DNA of 64,000 nt from Macrolepiota albuminosa. Lineage: Eukaryota > Basidiomycota > Agaricomycetes > Agaricales > Agaricaceae. The stretch is from NCBI GenBank assembly GCA_027475525.1, contig JAMWFC010000026.1, positions 62,001 to 126,000 on the forward strand. The letters are read 5' to 3'. Made by a program: the position numbers and the translations under genes. The notes under the pieces are model-generated. The model ran no database searches. It was given only the letters and a program-made list of their open reading frames with translations, and was not told the DNA's origin. Below are positions 12,122-23,459 of the stretch, in pieces. Numbering within the stretch: position 1 is the stretch's first letter; each line of letters opens with the position of its first letter.

Positions 12122-14496
12122 CAGTCCCAATACACGTAGCTTACATGTCGCTTCAGAATGGCCTATTTGGGGCCGCAAAAGGGTAATCAGAGCCTGCAAG
12201 GCTCTAGTAGAGGGGGAAGACCCCCGAATATACATGTGAGAGAGAACCTGAGCCAGTACCAGAGGCAGCCGCCATATCCAGTGGTGAGCCAATATCAGTC
12301 AGCAGGTGTGGCCTACCCAGGCTGTGAGGAGCCACTTTCATATCAAACTTCCTATCATTTGCAGGAGATGGATGTTGACAATGAAGGGCACTATAAGCGC
12401 CTGGAAGACAGCATGTACCATGAGTGCTACTACCAGGAACCGTTGTCACATGCATTTATGCCAATACTGACATATGCAGGTGTGGTGACGGGGCTGCCAT
12501 TGGTACCATGAGCGCATTGGCCCGTGGTCAAATTGTATGTTGAACCTGCACCACAAGCACAGGAGTTATCGGTGCCAGATGCACTCCTGAGTAGGTTGGA
12601 AGCAGCGGGACAACCAGTCCCTGCAACTGCGTCCTTCCTGCAGGACAGTCTGGCCATGATGGTGATGGAAGGTTTGCTTGATCAGATTGAGCTGATGAAG
12701 AGGCAGCACATCGCAGCGCTGGAGCAGATTGAACATGCATCTAAGCGCAAAGTGTCTACGCTTGAGAAACCGACTGCTGAGGTCAAGAGGGCCAAGCATC
12801 AGCCCACTCAGTTGGTCAACCCTCCGTGGGCCAGGATGTCACTAGCAATGCAATCCACGCACCCTGAGCAGCCTGTGCAGCCTGTTGCGTTGTCATTGTG
12901 GTTACCCGCTCCAGCCATTTAGGCCTCCTCAGAGTCATTGACTGCAGTCAGTGAGCCCTTGGCAGGGCTGTCTTTGGGTCAGTGGGATCCCACATTGTCT
13001 CAAGCTCCACCTATGGGGCCCAAACCCGTTGCTGTGGCGCCAAGAGCGCCCGTTACCATTGTCCCTTGCACTGAGCCTAGAGGGAGGACTCTGGCACGAA
13101 ATGTGCCTGCCCCTCTGGTGGCTTAGCCACCATTTGAATCACCTGCCCCAGCCAAGTCAGGGCCTTCACATCAATGTTGAGGATGTCGAGGCCATAAGCC
13201 TCCTCTTGATGCCTCCAAGCTGGAGATGATAGAGTTCCTAGCTGGCATTCCTGCACAGGCCAGGAAAGTCTCGATGTTGTTCTTGCTGCCTGTCCATTAG
13301 AGCTCGACCAGCTCTTTAAATACTATTCCAACCCACACGCCCCTTGACACAACAGAATTACCACATACCTCCTTATTACAGAGCTCCAGATGTTTGTCCA
13401 GCGAACCAACGAGTCTCTGCATGACCAAACAATGAGGCTCCTGATGGAAGACCCTTGTTACTAGAATCTTGTCAGCCCAATCCAGGGGGCTGATAACCTA
13501 GCATTTGTTGAGCGCCAACACATTCCAGGGCACTATCTGCACATGAAAGAGGATGGCTCCCCCACGCTGCGCGTAATGCATGCTCAAGACCCAGCCACAC
13601 CATTCAACCTGGAGCAGCTGGTGCAGTATGCGCTGGTTTTTGGTCGTCCTGGTTTGGAAAACACATATTAGGGCATTGTGGTTGATCACACCTACCACAT
13701 GCACTGGCGAACCCTCTTTGGGTTTGCCTTATGCCAAGCCCTCTGTGCTAACAGCATAGCCAAACCCATGATGGTGCAGCGCATGACCCTTGTCATGGCC
13801 TGCCCGGGTCTCTACCATGAGGCAGTCGCCTCATATAATGCAATGTTTCCTGACCAGCCATTTGAGCCCCAGAGAGGGCCACAGCTGGAACTCCACCCAG
13901 TTCACGTGCCCGATGACTTTGCACAGAACTTCTCTGATGACAATGCGTTATGCGTCTTACTGCACAACTGGATACTGCCCGACTGGATAGACCATGCCTA
14001 CACATATGGAGTGGTCTTCCTGAAACAGCAGTTCCATGCCTCCACGATGTCTATGGACATCTTCAAACAGATCAATGACAAGCGCATGGAGCACTTGAGC
14101 AAATATGGCACCCCTCCCGCAATCCTACAATGGGATGGATGGCGGGAGATGACCAAAGACGACCACTATTGTCTGATGTTCAAGCACAACAAAGAAAGTC
14201 ATCTTCCTGAGAACCCCGAGGCCAATGGCCTCTATTATCTCATCGGCATGGACCTGAATTGGGTCAATCTCCTAAAACGCACAGCAGCGCATGGTACGCT
14301 ACCCACCATTGCTTCAGCAATTAACGTCGCACTAACTGAGTCTATAGTGGTAGACATGCCTGCAGTCGAGGGGCATATCACCCCACCGAGGATAGAATCA
14401 GCGCCTCCTCCTCCCACAATTAACATCACACTGGAGGAGGAGTCAATGGTAACTGAAATGGGCACGGTTGCGGGAGCATTGTTGGACAGGTCCTAG
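12122..14496 (+). pseudogene. E2 extra post-pol ORF, homologous to that of E1
   Basis: Downstream of the chromodomain, E2 has the same three-part layout as E1: a Gln/Pro/Tyr-rich start (about 12150-12510), a predicted coiled coil with basic tail (ELMKRQHIAALEQIEHASK, about 12690-12750), a Pro-rich linker and a C-terminal globular part (about 13480-14496). Matching motifs are YALVFGRPG (E1 YALLYGRPG), MHWRTLFGFAL (E1 IHWRSLFRFAL), LLHNWILPDWIDHAYTYGV (E1 LLHNQILVSWADHAYTYRV) and YYLIGMD (E1 YLLIGQD). Amino-acid similarity has outlived strong nucleotide divergence, which suggests the protein was under selection while the lineage was active. Stops and frame changes are frequent. Function unknown. 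Confidence 0.72.
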
Positions 14497-14841
14497 ACCC
14501 ATATTTTTTGTTGTGTAGATACCTCCGAGTAATTCACTCGAAATCTTCTAGCTGATACACACCTCAGAGTAGCGTGTATATATAGCAGACCCAGAGGAGG
14601 AGTCATTCTATTTTGTTGTATTTTACCTATTCATATGTTGTCACTGCTGGCATCACATGTGCACCCATCTGATAAGAGACTGCCCCCTATTGTGTCCAGA
14701 TAACACATCTACGTTGCAAATAATGCTAACGTTTTGCAGCAATGCGATATGCATGTTACTCTGTTGTTTGCACTGTCGTGCATCTTTCATTTCACTCCAA
14801 CTCCCTTCCTAAGACCGAGTATTCAGTCTCATTGGGGGGTA

Positions 14842-14992
14842 TGTAATGGAGTCACACTTGTTACCAGCATCAACAATGCTATAATCATTCAGTAGAGTAT
14901 TACATAAGATTAACATCTTGTATTCACTCTAGTTCTAATCAAATCCAATACTGCAGTCTGATTTAGCACTGTGTGATACACACAAGATAGTT
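14842..14992 (+). repeat. E2 3' LTR, truncated
   Basis: The segment starts TGTAATGGAGTC directly after the purine-rich border ATTGGGGGGTA. It matches the LTR at 5912 in its first bases and, loosely, in its 3' part (GTCTGATTTAGCACTGTGTG here, GTCTGATTCAGTGTTGTGTG there). No convincing ATTACA end is reached before KDZ-like coding sequence appears on the minus strand. The right end is approximate. Confidence 0.5.
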
Positions 14993-17920
14993 CTAGCCCA
15001 TAACCACCAGTTATACTGCCCATCTTTCACTATTTTATTGTCATTAAAAGCTCCAGGAACTTCATCCGGTTCCAGGGGGGCAGTCTGCCTTCTACTAGCA
15101 ATAAATCCACTCCTGTTCTGAGAAGCAGCAAGGACATTGACTCGAACCCTTAATAGTTCTCTTTCTGCCTCAATATTTTGCTGATCATCATTGCTTGCAT
15201 GCCGATTCAAATGGAAAACCTGGTCCTGAATTGCAATTCTGAGCTTCCAATTAGTGGGATAGGTTGGGCCATCAGCAATACACCTTACTGCTGCTCCTCA
15301 ATGTCAAGGGCAAGTTGAATCCAGAAGGAATGAATATCCGTCGCTGCAACATCCGTTGAGTGGTTTCCACTGTCTGCTGCCATTCGGTCTTTACTTGCAC
15401 TATTGAAGGTCATTGTACGAGCTTTGAGAATATCCATTGCTTTATGGTTTCCCTCCTCTCTGAGCCTTTCTGCCTTAGCTATTCCGGCTTCCCAGCTTGT
15501 TAGTAAATCCGTTGATATTCTGACAGATTGCTTGGTGAAATATTGAACAGCTGCATCTCTCATCTCAACAGCAGTCCTCTACTTTTGACATAAGAATGGA
15601 ACCATGTCAAGCAGCTTCTTCCAGTTTGAGTCACACATGTGATCATTAAGGATTTCTGCTCAATGTGCCAAGGTAGCCATATGGGCCATCTGTGAGACTT
15701 CATTTTGTGTAGACCAGAGACTTTCAATTATTTTTCCAGCCAAATGACCAGCTCCAGGAATGAAGAACGAGGCAAAGTGGAAAAAACAATCCTTCTTATG
15801 CCCATGGACATGAAGAAGTTCTATTGCAAAGTCCACAAGTAGATTATCCAGCAGGACTTCTCTGGTCTTAGCAAGCCGTTCAGAAAATTTGACACACCAC
15901 TGGTATGCTATGTCATATACCAGTAGAAGATGCTGAATCCTATCCGTGTTGGTTGTCTTAACTGCCCATGTAATGGAAAAGTCTGTGTAAACCTGGCCTT
16001 CACCACAGGTCAAGTTTGTTATACTATTAGGAGCAAAGCAGCCATGCCATGTATATGCCATTGCAACAATACCAGTAATGTCGCATGACTTGTTCATCAT
16101 CAGGGCCTTTTCAATAGCTTTGAATGTATTTTCACAAGCTGCTCCCTGAACAGATGGAGGTTCAGCAGATGGCCAATGGACAGGATTGAATTGATGAGTA
16201 GACAGTGGACAGGTAGAGTTAAAGAATGTTACTCACTGTTGGCTGTTCCTTTATATGCTTGAGATAGTGGGTGAGCTCATCCCTTCTAGCCATCATACTA
16301 CCATCTTCTGAGTGCCATACATCATGAGCAGGATTAGAATGTTGGATGTGATCTACCTTGAAGTTGCCGTCCATCATTAAAGAACGATTGAACTTCTACT
16401 GGACAGGATCTTCTTCTTAGTTGGATAGAAGATTGACTCCTAGTTGGAGGCAAGTTCAATAGAATATTGCAAATTCACCATGGTCCAGCGCCATAGAGTG
16501 CCTCAATTCATCATGTCCAAAGCCTGCCCACTTCAACTTCTTCAGCCACTGCCATGAACAAGAAATTCATCGTAGCTTGTGGTAAAGGTTATCTACCTCA
16601 CCAGAAAATGCAATTGGAGAAGTTATTCTTGCAATTTTCTGCCAGTACTGGTAGGCGGATGCTTTGCACTCTAGATTTGTCAGATGGAAGTTGTCCAGCA
16701 CAGCCATTGTAAAATATGTTTGTGTCCGATCAAATGTACTGGGGACCAGCTGCGAGCGGATGGTATCCTCCACCAAGACATCCATTTCAGAACACTCACA
16801 TAAAATGACAGTGATGTAGTGTACTCCAGTTGTATGAACAATCTGTTGTATTAGATTTCCAAAGCAATCATATCTGTCTATATGGAACCTGTTTATGGCT
16901 GGCCAATCTTCTGGAATATCTTCTATTGCCATATTATTCTCTGGTTTCTGTTGCTCTTCCTCTTCCATGATTTGATCAAGGCTGTCATCCTGAAGTCTGC
17001 TCAGAAAATCTGAAGTCATGAATGGATGCGCCGCTAGATATCCTGGGTTGCTATCCACTGATGGAAGTTCAACATCCAGTTGATATTCGAGTCATACAAA
17101 CTCTTGGACCTGAATATCCTTTTGCTGCTTGTGGTCCTCAAGAGCCCTGACCCTGATCTTTCCTTGATGACAGTTTGCATGCAATGAATTGTGTTGGATA
17201 TAGAACTACCCCCCAGTATCCAACATATTCATTGGTTGGAAATACCTACCATTCCATACTTCAGGTCAGTGAAACAGATTGGAGTGGTGCGTGCAGCAAA
17301 AACATCCACGACAGAATATTCTTGTCCAATGCAATTACAGCATTGCCATCGTGCCAGGTAATGGTTAGGACAAGCAAGGCAATCAGTAACATCATCCATT
17401 GATTCACGACCAAGCAATCCATTGAGCAACTGTGAAACATGGTTGATGAAGTTGTTAAGATAATCTGCCTATGTCTATGTATGAACTTGAATAATTTGCT
17501 CTCAATAATAGCATACATTCAAATCACCTTTATATGCCTTATAGATACAGGCATTGTATCATTTACATCATCTACCATTGGATAATTGTCCAAGTGTGCA
17601 AAGTTATCATCATCCGGAAATGCCGCAGGTAGTGCACCAGTTACAATTGGAATGGGGCCCAGTGGTGGCCATTGTGTTATGAGAACTAGCAACCCTCATG
17701 TGTTCTGAGTGAGTCATGTCCTTTCCTCAGCAAACGGGATGAGATCCCTTTGCCTGATGACTGTTGTTTTTAGTCGCTTGCGTTTCTTCAGAGAGTTCAG
17801 GTTTATGATCAAATATCTATGGCCAGGACCTAGCTATTGTACCAGAGATCTAATGAGACCACTCATCGATATCAGCAATATGCCCCAATTTGGACAGGCT
17901 AGATACCAGCAGACAGCGGA
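14935..17920 (-). pseudogene. KDZ-family (Kyakuja-Dileera-Zisupton) transposase fossil
   Basis: Read from right to left. An N-terminal region near 17600 ends in a degenerate PMVDDVNDTIP motif. A cysteine cluster follows (CLACPNHYLARWQCCNC, about 17340-17390), like the CxC domains that accompany KDZ proteins. An acidic linker and a conserved block occupy 16567-17058. The catalytic core lies at 15660-16100, with YDIAYQWCVKF, HVHGHKKDC and FIPGAGHLAGKIIESLW. The C-terminal helical region lies at 14935-15563. Frames change between blocks; some breaks may be introns, but several stops show it is dead. KDZ transposases move DNA elements by cut and paste and are very numerous in Agaricomycetes. Terminal inverted repeats were not identified. 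Confidence 0.75.
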
Positions 17921-18254
17921 CCCTATCTGTCAATGATAAACAGAATCTATTTGTCATCAACAGACAGTAAACAGAAATGTATATTTTATCATGTGATCCT
18001 TCAGTTGAGAACTGTGTGGTTGCAGAAATTATATTGTCTACAAACCATGTCTGCCCTCCTGCAACCGCCTAAACCAAGATTTTCACCAAAGAAAAGATGA
18101 GTGGAACCAATATTTACAGCAGAAGAAAGATCTATCTTTGAACCATACAAGGAACTCTACCACTCCTTAACTACTTCTCAAGCTCGGACTGCTATCTTGA
18201 AGGATAAAATCCTGATGGATATCTTCAACTACTGGGCCACTAAGAGGACAGAGC

Positions 18255-18709
18255 TGTCAGGGGACTCCTCATTCCTTTCTTCTTTCACTCTTTATTTCTT
18301 CACTCTCCTTTCATTCACTTCCTTATTTCTTCTATCATTCTCTCATTTTGCTGTTACTACTTTTCCAACACTATCTGTTAGTACTATTCTCAACCTTTGA
18401 AGTGCTCTGGTTCTTTAGCTATCACTCAGACAAGTGTGGGCCCTTCAGCACCGCTCCAGGCTGCTTAGATAAGCCAAAGTTTGCCTTTCTGACTTCTAAA
18501 GTCCGGAGTTTTCCTCCCTTGTTTGCACACTTGTTTGGTTAGTCAATTTTCGAGTTTTTAAGGTTTTGTTGTACTGTACAGTTGTTTCCCATGCTTCAGA
18601 GGCCCCAGAAGCGTCCAACCTGGCATAGGGAATCCCCAGACTTGTTCTCTTTGGATCTCCCTCTGCCAGCTGTGTGACTGAGCCACAGCCTCTAAAGGTC
18701 ACTCTTACA
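18255..18709 (+). repeat. Solo LTR, copy A, with 5-bp target duplication
   Basis: The 455-bp segment begins TGTCAGG and ends CTTACA. It is flanked on both sides by AGAGC (18250-18254 and 18710-18714), a perfect target-site duplication. Related copies are at 59509-59990 (plus) and 63729 to the right edge (minus). TG...CA ends, 5-bp duplication and multicopy status identify an LTR; with no internal region here it is a solo LTR. Copy A lacks a 63-bp GT...AG unit found in both other copies (junction after 18669) and has about 30 bp of its own near 18485-18520. Confidence 0.85.
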
Positions 18710-20522
18710 AGAGCCAAAGACAGGAGAAGAGTGGGCAGAGAGAATCAAAGTAGGTACAGCAACTCATTGCAAAGAACTTGACATCATTTCCTTGAATAGA
18801 AGGTTGTCTAGTATATCAAAAATTGCTGGCACTCTTATTACCAGCATAAAGATCCAAAGATGCTCCTGAAAACTTCACTGCGAGATGTTGTCCAGCAGAC
18901 AATGGCAAAGGAGATAAATGAGGAGATCCAGAACTTGTTGAGGGGTAAGGATCACAACGCCTCGGGATTGGATGCATTTGCACAATATAATGTGGCTGTC
19001 AAAAATGTTATGCATCAACTCACACCACAGGAGGAAAGTCGTTTATGGAAGATGGCAGCAGAATGGAGCAAAAAAGAAAATCCACCTGAAATTCAGCGCA
19101 AGTTGGTACTCCATCCATCCCCCATCTATCATCTATTTGTAGTACATCTGTCCGCTTGATTCTGCTTTCTAATTGTTGTCTTTACAAGAAGGCCCAAAAG
19201 CACAGTTTGAAGCATGTAGACGATGCAGATGTGCTTCAATTTAGAGAGATGGGCATGTTGAGTTGGACTGTTGTTGGTTGGTATGCAGATGAAGACATGA
19301 CTATTAGAATGTATGTGATGCCATCATTCTTTAAACAATTTTGACACCAATTATAATCATAACAATATGTTATACTTGACCCATACTAACTGACCAACCT
19401 TCCAAGACTCCTTTTCTAACCTTGTTAGTGACCTCAACAAGAAGATGATGAATTACATGTCTGCTCTTCTTGGTAGAGACATGCTGTCCAATATGCAATT
19501 ACCCTATGATTTGACTCCTCCTATCTTTACATGCCATGACCTCATTCTTGATCTGGATAGGGATGAATTTCCAATATTACCAGCAGATCCAGGACCAAAT
19601 ATATTTCAAACTTGGGCAGAATTGGAAATGCTTGTCCAGGACTATCTAAATACTTATTACAGTGAATCCTAGTTTTCTCCATCTTTGCTCATCATCTGAT
19701 CACTCTGTCAGAAATTGTGTCTGGTTACTAGTATGAATCTGCTCCTTAAAAGGCAGTGAGGACCAATAATCAGCAATTCATACATTCAAGATATTTTCCA
19801 GAGGGTCTGATATTCCAAGATCCCCATAATTTTGGTCAGCCTGAGCTATTGCATTTGCTGAACTTCTGGAGAGACCGTCAAGGACAGTATGGATCCAGTG
19901 ACATCTTTTACTGGACAGTTTATCTCAACTGTCACAAGCAGCCAGTAGCTGCCGAGTACAGTACCTGAGCTGATCATGAAAAAAATGCAGCAGCAGCAGC
20001 AGCACACAAGGCTACATGCAAAAATGGAGGGAAAAATTGGAAAGAGAAGCCAACACCATCAGCAGTAGTCGATGGCAACAGTAGGACCATTGCTAATAAT
20101 GGAGCTGCTGATAGCGGATCTGCAGCCAACTTGGAGTGGCAACTGGGGCCTACATGTCCCCTGTCACCTAGCATACATACCACACACACCACTGCCTGAC
20201 TTACAGAAGGAACCCCCTGTTTTGCGCTCACTGCACACTCCACAGCCTCAGCGCCACAACAGATCCACAGTTCACAATGAATCCCAACCAAATGTATCAG
20301 CTTCTGCTTACAACAAGTCTGCTCACAACAAATCTGCTCACAACAAATCTATTCATGACAAATGTGGTGATGATACAGCAGTGGTAGATGCCACTACCAT
20401 CCACCTCTTACAACAAAGAGGATGGAGCCATCCAGACCCTCCAATTAATGGCCCTAGTGATGGTTCCCCTAGATATAGAGTGTCAAGAAGGGTGCTTGAC
20501 ATTCTTCAAGATGAGGACAATG

Positions 20523-20677
20523 ACCAATTTGAAGATGAGGGAAGGCCGGCATTACAAAACCAAAAGAAGCGCAAGGCATTGCCTAACCAATTGTCAACAA
20601 CCAATTTGAAGATGAGGGAAGGCCGGCATTACAAAACCAAAAGAAGCGCAAGGCATTGCCTAACCAATTGTCAACAA
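20523..20677 (+). repeat. Exact 77-bp tandem duplication
   Basis: The 77-bp unit starting ACCAATTTGAAGATGAGGG occurs twice back to back, at 20523-20599 and 20600-20676, with no mismatch that I can see. Because 77 is not a multiple of three, the duplication shifts the frame: the first copy encodes FEDEGRPALQNQKKRKAL and the second reads the same bases in another phase. It looks recent compared with the surrounding decay. Confidence 0.9.
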
Positions 20678-20915
20678 ATTCCAAGCGACCCCATAAGTCT
20701 CAAGCACAAATGTTACAGGAGGATGCAGCTTGATACATTAATATGTCTATACCAGCAAAAAGGAGTAGCAGCTACACTAAGGTCATTTGACCAGTCCACT
20801 GTCATTGATGTGGGGAAGGGGGAAATGTTACATTACATTTTTGTAAACTATAGAGTTACAAAAATGTAGGAATATCTGTCATAGCAAAAAAAAAAAATAT
20901 TGCAATCGTTTATCT

Positions 20916-22600
20916 TCACTTTTTTTCTGTTGCCTTCCATCTCTCAGTAAGCCAACTGGATGATCGGGTCCATTGCATCAGTGGCCAACTACTTTGGGAG
21001 TTGCTATGAGCCCATCCTCTTGGGCCAGGGAGAGGGTCCTCAGCAGGGACTGGTGGAGAGACGGAAGATGGTTGAGGGGGTGACAGAGATGTTTGTATGG
21101 GAGACGTCTCTGAGGATGTTTGTTGAAGTGGGGATGGAGCGACGGTGAGAGTGGATAAGTCAGCAGTGTGATGGGATTGATCAGTGGTGAGGGCAGAGGT
21201 GTCATCAGTAGGAACAGATACATCAGCAGTGGGATCAGAAGTGGTTTTTTCCTCTTCAACAATGTGTCCAAGTCCACTGTGCCCTGTTGGATGCACTGCC
21301 ACATCATCCTGAGCTGACACACTGGAGGGATGGATGGAGATGTGAAGTCAACTCTGCAAAGTGTCAACTATACCCCAAATATTGTGGATTTGCTCTTCTG
21401 TCTGACAGATCTGTCCGTTGTGGTCTTTAAGCATCTTATCTGCAAGAGAAACATTGGTTTGCAGGGTTTCTATGCGGCCACTGAGCGTGTCAACTTGAGT
21501 CTGATAGCGACAGAAGAAGTCCTCGATATGCGGTAACCAGCTCTCCTCAGCTATGACAAACTCATCCTGCACCTGCTCCCTAACATTCCCCAATGCTTCC
21601 TGAAACCCATTCTCCATCCTGTCCAAACAGCTCTCTACTCCTGCCATCACACCAGCCACAATGTCCTCACTGTGACTAGATTTCATTGCCCACTCCTTGC
21701 CCTTTCCCTTGACTGGAAGAGAATCTGCTGGATGGTTAGAGGTCAATAGTTGGGATGGATGAATGGACAGTTTTGATGGTCCCACGATTGGACTGGCTAG
21801 TTTATCTGCTAACTATTGGTTAGCTATTTGAGCAGAAAAAGAGTTTCATATCATCATCACTCTCAATAATCCTCACTGACTTCTTTCTTAGTGGTTTTTT
21901 CTCCTTTCTCTTGTTGCCAGGCTTGACAGTTTTCTTAACAATTGTCAGGCTGCATGTTCATTTGCAAATGAGCTGGCAGAGATTGCATGCAGTGCCACCC
22001 TTTGTCCTGACACACTGTAGCCACTTACTTGTGCAATATTGGCAAGAAGGTTGATGTGCTGACTCTCATGACAAGGTGCTATTCTCAGATACCTGCCCAA
22101 CAGCATCCCTCTGGTAATTTCCTCCTTCAGTATCTTGCTCTCTTGTTCTTCCTATTCCTCTTCATTCTCATCCTCATCCTCATCCTCCTGCTCCTCCAGT
22201 ATCAGATGGCTACCAGGAGGTAGACGGTTATCAATGTAACTTACTCATTTTTGCTTCTTTAAGGTTGGTGATGGACCAGAAGAAACTCCTTCCATTGGAG
22301 GACTCGGTCATTTTCTCTTCTTCAGAATTGGTGATGGACTAGACAAATCTCCTGCTGCTGGCCTATGACCTATCCAGTTTTCTCATGCCAGTGCCATCAA
22401 CAGACCAGCCTTGGTCAATGGATCAGGTTGCTCTTCACCCCCACTTTGTTCTTCCCCTCTTCTGCTTCTCTGGGACCATTTCTTTGCAGCATCCTTCAAC
22501 TGCCTGGTCATATTCTTGTCAGAAAGTATGCTCTGGAGTAGCAGGATAATGTTGTTGATAAAACTTCTCCTGGCATCAAGGAGGAGTTTTTTTATCATCC
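20916..22600 (-). pseudogene. Coiled-coil protein fossil of unknown family
   Basis: Minus-strand coding-like blocks run from about 22598 down to 20916. A Lys/Arg-rich segment (KDAAKKWSQRSRRGEEQS) is followed by two similar Pro/Ser motifs, LSSPSPILKKRK and SSGPSPTLKKQK. An acidic run comes next, then a long heptad-like helix (21348-21785; MENGFQEALGNVREQVQDEF and GRIETLQTNVSLADKMLKD), and finally a Ser/Thr/Pro-rich tail (20916-21320). Several stops and frame changes break it. Its 3' end faces that of the plus-strand fossil at 20870, only about 45 bp away. I do not recognise the family. Confidence 0.4.
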
Positions 22601-22982
22601 TGGACCTGGCTGATTGTCAGCCACATGTCAACCTACAGGATGACTATTAGTGCATGTCTAGTAGGCAGGAGTGCTTGCATCTTACCAGGTCCTTCAGCTG
22701 TCCTTTGAGTTGATGCAGATGTCCTCTGCAAGCAAGGTACAATACTCAAACATCCACATTAATAACTTGTTGGTGGAGTTCTTGATTAGACATGGCAGAT
22801 GGAGGATTAAAGAAATGAATGAGAACTTTACATGAAGCAAGTTCTGAAAATAAATATCATGTGACCCTGTTTAAATTACAAAAGAAGTTTGATTTATTAC
22901 TTGACAAATCTTGTTTATCTTACAGTTTAGTAAATAACAATTTGCTAAGCAGGTCAAAAATTCTAGCCAGTTTAATATCAAT

Positions 22983-23060
22983 GCACTACTGGGAATCAAA
23001 CCCACCTACTGCAAGACAGAATGAATATAAATGAATAATATTCCACTAGACCACTGATCC
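22983..23060 (-). repeat. tRNA-like SINE head
   Basis: On the minus strand an A-box (TGGTCTAGTGG, 23044-23054) is followed about 50 bp later by a B-box within a T-arm-like palindrome (GGGTTTGATTCCC, 22991-23003). This is the internal RNA polymerase III promoter layout of tRNA genes and tRNA-derived SINEs. The spacer between the boxes is AT-rich and does not fold as a tRNA anticodon arm, so this is not a functional tRNA gene. Confidence 0.55.
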
Positions 23061-23329
23061 TTACTGTATACTGCTATGGTGTAAATGAATATCAGTCTAA
23101 TATTCTGTGTGTGGTCAAAAATTATTAGTCTAATATTGTCAATTCAATACAGATGCACCAGTTGCAGTAAATTCTTTAATCTATTCATGTATAGGATACC
23201 ACTCCAGTAGACCCCTTTCACCCTCTGTCAATTTACTACAAGTAAAAATTGATAATATCATCTATTTAAATTCTGTATGGGTCTGTTTGTGCACTACATG
23301 AACACCATCCTAACTTGTACAACCAGCCC

Positions 23330-23395
23330 CAGTCGTTCAGTAGAATATTTGTTTATTGATATTCAATATTGTGTACAGCAGTAGGTTCTACTTCC
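23330..23395 (+). repeat. Divergent SINE-like unit
   Basis: This unit (CCCCAGTCGTTCAGTAGAAT ... GGTTCTACTTCCCC) has eroded A- and B-box positions. It matches, in inverted orientation, the segment at about 24290-24390, which argues for two insertions of one repeat subtype rather than chance similarity. Confidence 0.45.
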
Positions 23396-23459
23396 CCTAT
23401 AATGGGATCTAATGGTGTGTTTTTATACAGGTGCATTTTTGCTCTACATGTACATTATA

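Larger units (their letters stand above)
6146..14992 (+). mobile_element. Ty3/gypsy chromovirus copy E2 (complete order, heavily decayed)
   Basis: Gag, zinc knuckle, protease, RT, RNase H, integrase, chromodomain, the extra post-pol ORF and a 3' LTR start follow in order, without a large deletion. Every protein carries stops or frameshifts. The copy is clearly older and more AT-rich than E1. Its 5' LTR is the one at 5912-6145, immediately after E1, so the two elements form a head-to-tail array with one LTR between them. Its 3' LTR is cut short at about 14990, where KDZ transposase sequence begins on the other strand. Confidence 0.85.
18080..20870 (+). pseudogene. Unknown basidiomycete ORF family, split by a solo LTR
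   Basis: Coding-like blocks are at 18101-18254, 18715-19120, 19190-19320, 19410-19672, 19756-19968 and 20070-20700. The apparent gaps at about 19105-19187 and 19315-19408 start GT and end AG, like introns. Motifs such as ILKDKILMDIFNYWATK, LTPQEESRLWKMAAEW and LPADPGPNIFQTWAELE resemble a large family of uncharacterised proteins in mushroom genomes; I place it by pattern only. A Ser/Asn/His-rich tail contains 15-bp repeats (near 20308-20360). Removing the LTR at 18255-18709 and one copy of its target duplication restores an uninterrupted frame across the site. A 77-bp tandem duplication at 20523 adds a further frameshift. Function unknown, possibly transposon-borne. Confidence 0.5.

Noticed and set aside
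14842..14904. A complete 63-bp mini-LTR (TGTAAT...ATTACA)
   Set aside because: The alignment with the 234-bp LTR continues past 14904 to about 14990, so the ATTACA at 14899 is internal.
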